From Hellea sp. (GTDB lineage Bacteria; Pseudomonadota; Alphaproteobacteria; Caulobacterales; Maricaulaceae): a DNA stretch of 64,000 bases. The position numbers were made by a program, and so were the translations under genes. The stretch covers positions 1 to 64,000 of the forward strand of contig JAHDDC010000013.1 of assembly GCA_020629545.1 (NCBI GenBank). The letters run 5' to 3'. The notes beneath the pieces are model-generated. The model was given only the letters and a program-made list of their open reading frames with translations, searched no databases and was not told the origin of the DNA. Of this stretch, positions 57,865 to 64,000 are shown in pieces. Positions within the stretch are counted from its first letter, which is position 1; every line of letters starts with the position of its first letter.

Positions 57865-58155
57865 TTACTTGGCAATCACGCCCATAATGTCGCTTTCTTT
57901 CATGATCAGAAGTTCTTTGCCTTCGATCGTGACTTCTGTGCCGCCCCATTTTCCAAACAGGACACGGTCGCCTTTTTTGACGTCCAGAGCTTTGAATTTT
58001 CCGTTTTCATCACGGACACCCGGTCCTACGGCAACAACTTTGCCTTCGGATGGTTTCTCTTTGGCCGTGTCAGGAATGATAATCCCGCCGGCAGTTTTGG
58101 CTTCTTCTTTGACGCGTTCAACAAGAACACGGTCATGTAGAGGACGAAATTTCAT
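57865..58155 (-). CDS. groES: Co-chaperonin GroES
   Basis: Heptameric lid of GroEL. ATG 58155 gives 96 residues, [18 protein letters not shown]; the frame extends to 58227 but that would cross the CIRCE operator. The mobile loop is [19 protein letters not shown] and the roof loop and end ([29 protein letters not shown]) are clear. GAGAGAAG serves as ribosome binding site. It is co-transcribed with groEL. Confidence 0.97.
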   Translation of the reverse strand: MKFRPLHDRVLVERVKEEAKTAGGIIIPDTAKEKPSEGKVVAVGPGVRDENGKFKALDVKKGDRVLFGKWGGTEVTIEGKELLIMKESDIMGVIAK

Positions 58156-58190
58156 AGTCGCTTCTCTCGATTGGTTAGTGGTTAATTTCT

Positions 58191-58217
58191 TTAGCACTCG
58201 GTACGTCCGACTGCTAA
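58191..58217. promoter_or_regulatory. CIRCE operator (HrcA binding site)
   Basis: TTAGCACTC, a 9-base spacer, then GACTGCTAA. The consensus right arm is GAGTGCTAA, so one base differs. It lies 36 bases before the groES start. HrcA binding here would repress groESL outside heat stress. The hrcA gene is not in the window. Confidence 0.9.
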
Positions 58218-58365
58218 CAGCGGTCATTTAGGGATGGAGTCAGATGGCGTCAAGGATTCGGGGGAGAAAAAATGTGGGTTTCAAGCGCCGGTTGGACAGA
58301 AGTTTGTTTTGGCTAGATTTAGGAGAATGATTTCGGGTTACAAGAGGGTGAAGGAAAAATATCAA

Positions 58366-58395
58366 GTCATGACACGAAACTTGCTGTGTCATGAC
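58366..58395. promoter_or_regulatory. Perfect 10-base inverted repeat before the RHH-membrane gene
   Basis: GTCATGACAC and GTGTCATGAC stand 10 bases apart, 62 bases ahead of the start at 58457. Each arm also contains the palindrome TCATGA. This is the layout of an operator for a dimeric regulator, perhaps the ribbon-helix-helix protein encoded next to it. Confidence 0.65.
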
Positions 58396-58456
58396 AGGTT
58401 TTTGATTGCGCGGCGGTGGATTGCTCTGCAGTTTAGTTTTGCAATTTCGCTAGGCT

Positions 58457-59032
58457 ATGGAGACTGTTGTGAAAAAATCTGAGAAAATTGAAATTCGGAT
58501 TTCTTTTGACGAGAAGGAAAAGCTGACGCAGTTGGCCGAAAGTCAGGGACAAAGCGTAAGTGAATTGGTGCGGGGACTTGCCAGAAAATACGCACAGCTG
58601 AATATGCCACGGCCACGGCCCAAAATGTCCAGGCTGCATATGGCCGGTTTGATATTTTGCGGGCTGGCGATGGGAACCGGGGCGACATTTTCCTATTTTG
58701 ATGTTCGAAACCCGAACGCCGAGGCAAGTTATATGGTTCATGGCACAATTGGCGATCATGGGTTTGGCTTCCCGCTCGAGCATACTAATGGCAAGGTCAA
58801 TGTGGTGGCTTTGAATGAGGCTGAGGGGGGATATGATATCCACGTGTCGATTAAGCGTGACGGAGATAATAAAAAAATCACTGCGGTCTATATTTGTCAG
58901 AAAGTCGCGGACGAATGCGAAGATTTCGCCCAGGCTGATCTCAAGCTTCGTGGTGGTTTAACGCCGTCCGTTTGGCAGGACAATACAAATGATAGAAACC
59001 TATTCCTCGTCGTTCAGCCGGTGGTGGGTTGA
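58457..59032 (+). CDS. Ribbon-helix-helix protein with membrane anchor and outer domain
   Basis: A 191-residue protein. Residues ~8-47 look like a ribbon-helix-helix DNA-binding domain: the strand KIEIRISFDEKEK followed by LAESQGQSVSELVRGL. A single transmembrane helix follows (HMAGLIFCGLAMGTGATFSY, ~61-80). The last 110 residues would face the periplasm and have two cysteines (ICQKVADEC). I know no family. A membrane-anchored RHH regulator could pass an envelope signal to DNA. It converges with prfH, 22 bases apart. Confidence 0.65.
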   Translation: METVVKKSEKIEIRISFDEKEKLTQLAESQGQSVSELVRGLARKYAQLNMPRPRPKMSRLHMAGLIFCGLAMGTGATFSYFDVRNPNAEASYMVHGTIGDHGFGFPLEHTNGKVNVVALNEAEGGYDIHVSIKRDGDNKKITAVYICQKVADECEDFAQADLKLRGGLTPSVWQDNTNDRNLFLVVQPVVG

Positions 59033-59054
59033 GCGGTAAAGTATCTAACAAACC

Positions 59055-59669
59055 CTAAAATTTCAGCTTAAACTTTCCACCTTGATAGGTTCTAATCGGA
59101 TTACCGCGCTCCAGAGTTTTGTGGTTTTTCCATTTTGATTTCTGGTAATTAATTTGTTGCTGCTCGACGTCGCTGGCCATGATGGCCGCGAGTTTAATTC
59201 GGCAAAGCTTTTTATTGGCGTATTGAGAGCGCTCTTCCTGCGCCGCGACGGCAATCCCTGTTGGGAGATGGACGGCGCGGACGGCGGAATTCGTTTTATT
59301 GACATGCTGCCCGCCGGGGCCGCTGGCGCGGGTTGCAGAATAGCGGATATCACTGTCTTTGATATCCTGTATGTCTGTTAGTTCAGGCAGGCGCGAGACG
59401 CCAACAAACCAGTTTTTGCGTTTGTGGTTTTTACGAAACGGGCTTTGCCCGACCCAGCGAATGGTACCGCAGCGGGCGCTCGCAAACGCCTCCGCGTTAG
59501 CGCCAGAGAGCCGCAGGGTGAAAGAGCCCGGATTATCGTTATCCAGTAAATTGACATTGATCCCTTCGCTTTTGGCTTCGCGCTGAAAAGCTTTGGCGAT
59601 ACCGTGCGCAGCATATTCGCATTCGCGCGGGCCGGCACCGGATGATATCATCAGACTTATATCACTCAT
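59055..59669 (-). CDS. prfH: Release factor homologue PrfH
   Basis: Peptidyl-tRNA hydrolase-like release factor lacking stop-codon recognition domains. It has 204 residues. The GGQ catalytic motif is at 119-121 in ASGPGGQHVNKTNSAVRAVH. The lysine-rich C-terminal tail and MSDISLMISSGAGPRECEYA start match PrfH. In E. coli and relatives PrfH with its RtcB partner releases peptides from ribosomes cut in the 16S decoding centre so that they can be repaired. Its start overlaps the rtcB stop by 4 bases (ATGA). Confidence 0.93.
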   Translation of the reverse strand: MSDISLMISSGAGPRECEYAAHGIAKAFQREAKSEGINVNLLDNDNPGSFTLRLSGANAEAFASARCGTIRWVGQSPFRKNHKRKNWFVGVSRLPELTDIQDIKDSDIRYSATRASGPGGQHVNKTNSAVRAVHLPTGIAVAAQEERSQYANKKLCRIKLAAIMASDVEQQQINYQKSKWKNHKTLERGNPIRTYQGGKFKLKF

Positions 59670-60766
59670 CGCCGCCTCGTTTTATAAGTGATCACGGGAC
59701 GGAAACTGGCAATAATTTCCACCAGACCAAAGCTTTCCAGATCCGACATCACCTGCCCGATATCTTTATAGCTTTGCGGGGCTTCCTCATAGATCAAAGC
59801 TTTATCCTCACAGATGACGCGGCCACCCAAATCCGTGCGAGTCAGATCCGCGACCTTAAAACGCTGGGACAGTCGGGCTTTGGCGTCGGAGCGTTTCCAT
59901 TTGCGGCCCGCGCCGTGGGCGAGGGAATACAAGGCAATATCGGCTTTTCCGAGTATTGGCCGAACTAGATAAGACAGGCTGCCGCGAGATCCAGGGATCA
60001 TGACCAACCCTTGATCCGCCGGGGCCGCGCCTTTGCGGTGCAGCCAGCCATTTTGATGCGGCGTGACAGAGTTATGACAGACATCGAGCCTGCGTGTACC
60101 GTTAAGGCCGAGCGCGTCAAGAAAGCGCCGCGCAATGATTTGCCGGTTAAGAACACCCCAAATGACCGCCTGATTGTGGCGCTGAATATAGCTGTCAAAA
60201 TCAGCCGCGCCTTCAGCGAGGTTGCCGCCTTTATATTTATCGACATGGCGGCGTAGTATGCTTTCGCCCAGCCCGCGCGACCCGGAATGAACCAGAAGAT
60301 AAAGCTGCTTCTTATCCATGCCGTTGCCTGCAAACAGTTCAGGGTTGAATACCTCTTGCACCGCTTGAAACTCAGCAAAATGATTGCCGCTACCAATCGT
60401 TCCAAGGGCGTAAGGCCATAGATCAGAGGGCAAGCCCGCGGCTTGTAATTCACCTGCGCTGTCGCCGTCCCATGGTTCTTCAAAGCCGTTCAGTTTTTTG
60501 ACCGATTTATCGAGTTTGAAGCTATGGGCAGTCCGGTTTGTCATCCAAAGCCCCATGCCGCAGCCAATATCATTGCCGACCAGATGGGGATAAACAACGC
60601 CTTCTGAGAGGAAAGCTGAGCCCACAGGAATGCCTTTGCCAGGGTGCAGGTCAGGCAGTCCTGCCGCGCGCTTCATGCCGGGAAGGTTAGCAGCGTTTTC
60701 GAGCTGGCGAATGGCTTCGCCCTCCATCCAGCTTTGCTCGGTGGCGATGAGAGTAGGTTTATTCAT
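59666..60766 (-). CDS. rtcB: RNA-splicing ligase RtcB, PrfH-linked type
   Basis: GTP- and manganese-dependent RNA ligase joining 2',3'-cyclic phosphate and 5'-OH ends. It has 366 residues, shorter than canonical RtcB (about 408 in E. coli), as in the PrfH-linked branch. Metal and nucleotide residues are visible: NDIGCGMG (Asp66, Cys69), GTIGSGNHF (Asn128, His129), HSGSRG (His160), CHNSV (His231), RKGAA near 244, and the guanylylated histidine in AHGAGRKWKR (His284). It overlaps the first gene by 8 bases and prfH by 4. Confidence 0.95.
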   Translation of the reverse strand: MNKPTLIATEQSWMEGEAIRQLENAANLPGMKRAAGLPDLHPGKGIPVGSAFLSEGVVYPHLVGNDIGCGMGLWMTNRTAHSFKLDKSVKKLNGFEEPWDGDSAGELQAAGLPSDLWPYALGTIGSGNHFAEFQAVQEVFNPELFAGNGMDKKQLYLLVHSGSRGLGESILRRHVDKYKGGNLAEGAADFDSYIQRHNQAVIWGVLNRQIIARRFLDALGLNGTRRLDVCHNSVTPHQNGWLHRKGAAPADQGLVMIPGSRGSLSYLVRPILGKADIALYSLAHGAGRKWKRSDAKARLSQRFKVADLTRTDLGGRVICEDKALIYEEAPQSYKDIGQVMSDLESFGLVEIIASFRPVITYKTRRR

Positions 60767-61496
60767 AATCGCCTCCGTTTCTTAGGCCATGCTTTTTCAG
60801 CTCTTTTTTGGAGAGTTGTTTCTTGGTTAGGACGTTCCACGTTTTCTCGGGCGAACGAAGTCCGTCTCTAATGGTTTCGTAAATGTCTACTTCACTGACG
60901 TAACCTGAAAGTGGTTCGGTGTCAGTGATGAGTAAAAACCATGAACCTTTCAGACGGACCAAAAATTCAAGCCGTCCAAGTCGCACCAAATCATCTGACT
61001 TCTGGTTCAGCCTATCACGCCATGTGTGATAGCGTCTCTTTTTAAGGCCGAGTTTTTGCCGCAGCTTTTCACTTTCCTTAAGCCGCCCATCATAAGGGCA
61101 GACATAAAGGTTCGGATACCATTGATCCGGTTTTTGGGGGGCGCCCCAACGCGAAACGGCCCAGTACATGCCGTCTGCGTCCAGACGGACCTTGCGAATG
61201 ACAAAATCATCCAGATGTTCGCGCACATGCATTTTTACTGTACTACCCGTGTCAAGGCGCGCGCAGATGTCTGAAAATACATCATCCCATTTCCGGCCAC
61301 GCTGTTTGAGTAGATAGCGACGGAGGGGGGCGAGATTTTCGTTAAGGCATTTTGTACCGCCCTGTTCATAGGCCAGCCGCTTTCCCGAAATGCGTATACG
61401 ACCGTCATCTTCCTTGAGATAACGAAGCTTCACATTCCTGGACCGGCTGCCCCAGCGCGGACGTTCGACAATGACTTTAAACATATCCTCACGCAT
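60759..61496 (-). CDS. Unknown 245-residue first gene of the rtcB-prfH operon
   Basis: I do not recognise the family. It starts at ATG 61496 with GGGAGG 6 bases upstream and overlaps rtcB by 8 bases. The protein is basic (many Arg and Lys), with no signal or membrane helix, so cytoplasmic. Notable blocks are RRYLLKQRGRKWDDVFSDIC, LDTGSTVKMHVREHLDDFV, WYPNLYVCPYDGRLKESEK and the lysine-rich end KKQLSKKELKKHGLRNGG. The text recalls uncharacterised proteins I have seen in other bacteria, but I can give no name. Coupling with rtcB and prfH suggests an RNA- or ribosome-binding role. Confidence 0.75.
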   Translation of the reverse strand: MREDMFKVIVERPRWGSRSRNVKLRYLKEDDGRIRISGKRLAYEQGGTKCLNENLAPLRRYLLKQRGRKWDDVFSDICARLDTGSTVKMHVREHLDDFVIRKVRLDADGMYWAVSRWGAPQKPDQWYPNLYVCPYDGRLKESEKLRQKLGLKKRRYHTWRDRLNQKSDDLVRLGRLEFLVRLKGSWFLLITDTEPLSGYVSEVDIYETIRDGLRSPEKTWNVLTKKQLSKKELKKHGLRNGGDYE

Positions 61497-61869
61497 TTGC
61501 GCCTCCCGAAGCAGAGGACACAGCTGCGCTGTATTTTACTTTAATGACGCGGCGACATACGACGCCGCTTTGGAGATTGCCCATGACAAATCCTGATGCT
61601 CAGGCGGGCATAACCAAGCGCTGCGCATTGCGCGTCAGCTTACAATAAAAATAAAAGAGGTTGTGCCCTGCCTTATTTAAAAGAAGGGTTTCGTGATGTG
61701 GTGCAAAGTCTTTGCATGTAACCCTCCTCTATAGCTGGGCGTTAATTGGATGGCGCGGATAGGCGCGATCTATCTTTGAGGCAAGCACTAATTGCGACAT
61801 TCTGTCAATTTGTTTTTTAGTGTGTGATTTGAGCAACAATACTCTTGTTCGAAAGTTTTAAATTGCTAC
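61497..61869 (-). promoter_or_regulatory. Structured leader of the RNA-repair operon
   Basis: No protein-coding gene except a short leader frame. In the minus direction the region contains five hairpins by eye: around 61702-61716 (TGCAA-AGACT-TTGCA), 61620-61639 (GCTG-a-CGC/GCG-CAGC), 61578-61610 (CCTGA-GCA-TCAGG within GCCC/GGGC), 61549-61568 (GCGGCG/CGCCGC) and 61520-61532 (ACAGC-GCA-GCTGT). A TTGACA hexamer lies at 61803-61808 (minus), with no clear -10. Plus-strand features of the HAD gene promoter must also be here. Confidence 0.6.
61673..61717 (-). CDS. Leader peptide of 14 residues
   Basis: ATG 61717 with AGGAGG 5 bases upstream, the best ribosome binding site in this stretch, opens MQRLCTTSRNPSFK followed by TAA. 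The SD segment AGAGGAGGGTT can pair with AACCC (61685-61689 on plus: GGGTT) and CCTCT downstream, and the first codons are part of a palindrome. It ends 176 bases before the first gene. Confidence 0.55.
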   Translation of the reverse strand: MQRLCTTSRNPSFK

Positions 61870-62718
61870 ATGACGCCCATGACAGACTTTGCGGAAATTA
61901 CCGGGCTGGCGGAAATCGCCGAAGATTACGATGCGTTGCTTTGCGATATTTGGGGCGTAATGCATAATGGCAAAGTCCCTTTTCCCGAAGCGTGTAGCGC
62001 GTTGGAGCGGTTTCGCGCCGAGCGCGGTCCTGTGATTTTAATCTCAAACTCTCCGCGTCCGTCGGCGGCAATCCCCGCCCAGTTCGAACAGGTCGGTGTG
62101 CCGGGGGAGCCTTACGACGCCATTGTCACATCCGGAGATGCGACGATTAATGAGCTTGCGCGCCGCGCGCCGGGCCCGGCCTTTAAACTCGGCCCGGATC
62201 GGGATGATGTCATTTATTCGGGTCTTGATATGAATTTTTCCGCGCTCGAAGATGCTGAGTTTATTTCGTGCACGGGTCTGTTTGATGATGATGTGGAAAC
62301 CCCCGATGATTATCGAGGGCTATTATCAGAAGCTGCGGATATGGGATTATCCATGGTCTGTGCCAATCCGGATGTTCGGGTCAAACGCGGCGGCAAGCTG
62401 ATCTATTGCGGCGGAGCATTGGCGCAGCTGTATGATCAGCTGGGCGGCAAGGTCATCTATGCCGGCAAGCCGCATTCCCCTATTTATGACCTATCCCGGG
62501 CCTGGGTCGAAGAGATTGCAGGATATGACATTCCGCGCGACCGTATTCTGGCTATTGGCGATAATATATTTACGGATCTTTTGGGCGCTCAGCAGGAAGA
62601 CTATGATTGTCTGTTCATTCAGGATGGTCTGCATGAAAGCAATGCCGGCAAGCTCAAAACTTTGCTGGGGGAACATGGGATTTCCGCGCGCTATATGGCG
62701 CCAAAATTATCCTGGTAA
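61870..62718 (+). CDS. HAD-superfamily class IIA hydrolase
   Basis: A 282-residue phosphatase-like protein of the NagD/class IIA group. The motif I is DALLCDIWGVMHNGKVPF near residue 20; motif II is ILISNSPRPS; the cap follows; motif III/IV is GDNIFTDLLGAQQEDYDCLF near residue 236. Family members in alphaproteobacteria often lie before ribF, as here. The substrate is unknown. No clear ribosome binding site precedes ATG 61870; ATG 61879 is an alternative. Confidence 0.88.
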   Translation: MTPMTDFAEITGLAEIAEDYDALLCDIWGVMHNGKVPFPEACSALERFRAERGPVILISNSPRPSAAIPAQFEQVGVPGEPYDAIVTSGDATINELARRAPGPAFKLGPDRDDVIYSGLDMNFSALEDAEFISCTGLFDDDVETPDDYRGLLSEAADMGLSMVCANPDVRVKRGGKLIYCGGALAQLYDQLGGKVIYAGKPHSPIYDLSRAWVEEIAGYDIPRDRILAIGDNIFTDLLGAQQEDYDCLFIQDGLHESNAGKLKTLLGEHGISARYMAPKLSW

Positions 62719-62790
62719 ATTCGGGGTGGTATTTTCGCCCTTAAATCCCTAAATAGGCGACTTAAATTACCAAAAAGGCGTTGCCCCCTT

Positions 62791-63228
62791 ATGAGCCATG
62801 AGCCCAAATATTATCTCGAAGACCTTGAAGTCGGCATGTTTTCCGAGTCGACCATGGAAATCACAGGCGAAAAGATTGATGCATTTGCCGATATTATCGG
62901 TGATCACAACCCCCTGCATGTGGATGAGGAATTTGCCAAAACCACCATGTTTGGCCGGCGTATTGCCCATGGCGCATTATCAGCCTCTTTGATCTCGGCT
63001 ATCCTTGGCAATGATCTTCCAGGTCCTGGCGCCGTATTTGTTGAGCTCAACCTGCGCTTTCGCCGCCCGGCTTTTATCGGAGATACGGTCATTGGCCGCG
63101 CAGAAGTGGCAGAGATCAATGAGAAGACTGGCCGGGTTAAAATGAAATGCTATTGCATTGTCGACGGCAAACAGATCTGCCGCGGTGATGCTGGCGTCAT
63201 GGTGCAAAAGCGGCCTAAATCGGACTAA
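62791..63228 (+). CDS. MaoC-family (R)-specific enoyl-CoA hydratase
   Basis: A 145-residue single hot-dog hydratase. The hydratase 2 motif is ADIIGDHNPLHVDEEFAKTT near residue 33, with Asp and His catalytic residues; RIAHGALSASLIS follows. Such PhaJ-like enzymes make (R)-3-hydroxyacyl-CoA for polyhydroxyalkanoate or fatty acid degradation. It lies 72 bases after the HAD gene and 8 bases before ribF. Confidence 0.9.
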   Translation: MSHEPKYYLEDLEVGMFSESTMEITGEKIDAFADIIGDHNPLHVDEEFAKTTMFGRRIAHGALSASLISAILGNDLPGPGAVFVELNLRFRRPAFIGDTVIGRAEVAEINEKTGRVKMKCYCIVDGKQICRGDAGVMVQKRPKSD

Positions 63229-63236
63229 TTTCCCTG

Positions 63237-64000
63237 GTGGTTCGCGTTATTCAAACCTATGACGGGCTGGGTTCTGATGACCAAGGTGCGGTCATTGCCT
63301 TGGGGAATTTTGATGGGATACATCGTGGCCATCAGGCCGTTATCAATGTCGCCAGAGACGTCGCCCGCAAGATCAATAAGCCTCTGGCTGTCGCAATGTT
63401 CAGTCCACATCCGACCCGCTATTTCAAACCGGAGCTTCCCCCTTTTCTTCTGATGAGTCCCAGAGTTCGAGGACAGGTTCTGGATGAGCTTGGTATATCG
63501 ATTTGCTATGAAATTCCGTTTGATGACAAGCTGCGCAATATGGACGATATCCAATTTGTTGAACAGGTCTTGCACCAAGGCCTCGGAATTTCTCATGTCG
63601 TCGTCGGGGATGATTTTGGCTATGGCAAAAAACGCTGCGGGAATATTGATACGCTGATCGAGCACTGCGCGGCGCGTGACATTGGGGTTACGCCCGTTAA
63701 GCCTGTCGGTCTCCACAAGCTTTACGGCAAATATGGATCGACCGAAATTCGCGACGCGCTCCGCAATGGCAATGTTTTCCATGCCGCCCATATGCTGTCT
63801 CGGCCCTGGCAGGTTGACGGCATTGTGTCTTTGGGCGCGCAGCGCGGCCGCACTATTGGCTTTCCGACGGCCAATATTCCCTTTGGTGACTTTATCCGGC
63901 CCAAGCACGGCGTCTACTGCGTCGAGCTCAGACTAGATGGTGAAGAGATTTGGCGTCCGGCCGTTGCCAATACCGGGACACGTCCGACCGTTGGCGGTGA
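63237..64000 (+). CDS. ribF: Riboflavin kinase/FAD synthetase (3' end outside window)
   Basis: The N-terminal FMN adenylyltransferase domain is complete: VIALGNFDGIHRGHQAVINV near residue 18, then FSPHPTRYFKP, VVVGDDFGYGKKRCGN, YGSTEIRDALRNG. The riboflavin kinase domain starts with GRTIGFPTANIPFG and runs off the window after NTGTRPTVGG. The frame starts at GTG 63237 (VVRVIQTYD), 8 bases after the maoC stop. It makes FMN and FAD. Confidence 0.95.
   Translation, partial: MVRVIQTYDGLGSDDQGAVIALGNFDGIHRGHQAVINVARDVARKINKPLAVAMFSPHPTRYFKPELPPFLLMSPRVRGQVLDELGISICYEIPFDDKLRNMDDIQFVEQVLHQGLGISHVVVGDDFGYGKKRCGNIDTLIEHCAARDIGVTPVKPVGLHKLYGKYGSTEIRDALRNGNVFHAAHMLSRPWQVDGIVSLGAQRGRTIGFPTANIPFGDFIRPKHGVYCVELRLDGEEIWRPAVANTGTRPTVGG

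Noticed and set aside
61640-61742. A Y RNA-like or tRNA-like gene in the leader of the repair operon
   Set aside because: Nested stems are present, but no tRNA-like T-arm or Ro-binding stem could be matched; the leader peptide explanation is simpler.
61780-61808. A sigma-70 promoter from TTGACA at 61803
   Set aside because: The -35 hexamer is perfect but no acceptable -10 is found at 16-18 bases, so no promoter feature was called.

Overview
The window is a compact stretch of an alphaproteobacterial chromosome, most likely of the Hyphomonadaceae/Maricaulales type. The gene content supports the class: a dnaE2 (imuC) polymerase, divergent purD/xseA, gloB back to back with a methyltransferase, DUF2093 next to an M23 peptidase, a DUF374-waaA-lpxK lipid A cluster, a DUF4170 domain, a complete tolQRAB-pal-ybgF cluster and CIRCE-controlled groESL. 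The order is an inference; no rRNA or tRNA gene is visible to settle it. Genes are tightly packed, many overlap by 1 to 14 bases, and several convergent pairs share stop-codon bases. I see no insertion sequence, prophage or CRISPR array.

Layout. 1-7750: end of dnaE2, gloB, a methyltransferase, a chorismate mutase/prephenate dehydrogenase pair, a cupin and a secreted SGNH-type esterase with three C-terminal RTX-like repeats. 7737-16253: methyltransferase, lipoprotein cyclophilin, exported amidohydrolase, purD, xseA, a Rieske oxygenase, gluQ and a nucleotide-sugar epimerase. 16386-22631: pgi, an EamA transporter, thiD, folP, ftsH. 22740-29000: tilS and the Tol-Pal envelope machine. 29199-35389: lipoproteins, PhnZ-like HD protein, cupin, nadA, YfbR-like HD protein, a KAS III-like synthase, DUF2093, an M23 peptidase and a second chorismate mutase. 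35386-46400: lipid A/Kdo genes, phosphatase, methyltransferase, an MsbA-like exporter, a CysQ-DUF4170 fusion, pmbA, MAPEG, DsbA-like and MarR. 46460-54978: Kazal-like secreted protein, gyrB, VOC protein, DUF3667-like membrane protein, DEAD-box helicase with an RRM protein, PH-like membrane protein. 55013-58217: palindrome-rich stretch with a twice-frameshifted SEC-C gene, then groESL with elaborate RNA structure at its 3' end. 58457-61870: a ribbon-helix-helix membrane protein and an RNA-repair operon. 61870-64000: HAD hydrolase, MaoC hydratase and the start of ribF.

The strongest candidate for an undescribed system is the minus-strand operon at 59055-61496: an unrecognised 245-residue protein, an RtcB-type RNA ligase and the peptide release factor homologue PrfH, joined by 8- and 4-base overlaps. 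Its roughly 370-base leader is dense in inverted repeats and holds a 14-codon leader peptide gene with a near-perfect Shine-Dalgarno sequence that can be paired away. RtcB/PrfH pairs are known to rescue and re-ligate ribosomes cut in the decoding centre; the first gene and the leader have no role I can name. A leader that reads translation would be a fitting switch for a ribosome-repair operon, but that is inference.

Other points of note: a terminator hairpin whose 3' arm carries the ribosome binding site of marR, a possible attenuator upstream of an unknown gene at 55362-55787, a perfect 10-base inverted repeat upstream of the membrane-anchored ribbon-helix-helix gene, a three-way-junction element after groEL, and a chorismate mutase with a tail resembling a decayed prephenate dehydratase. 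Coordinates and starts were judged by reading; no alignment, folding or database search was run.
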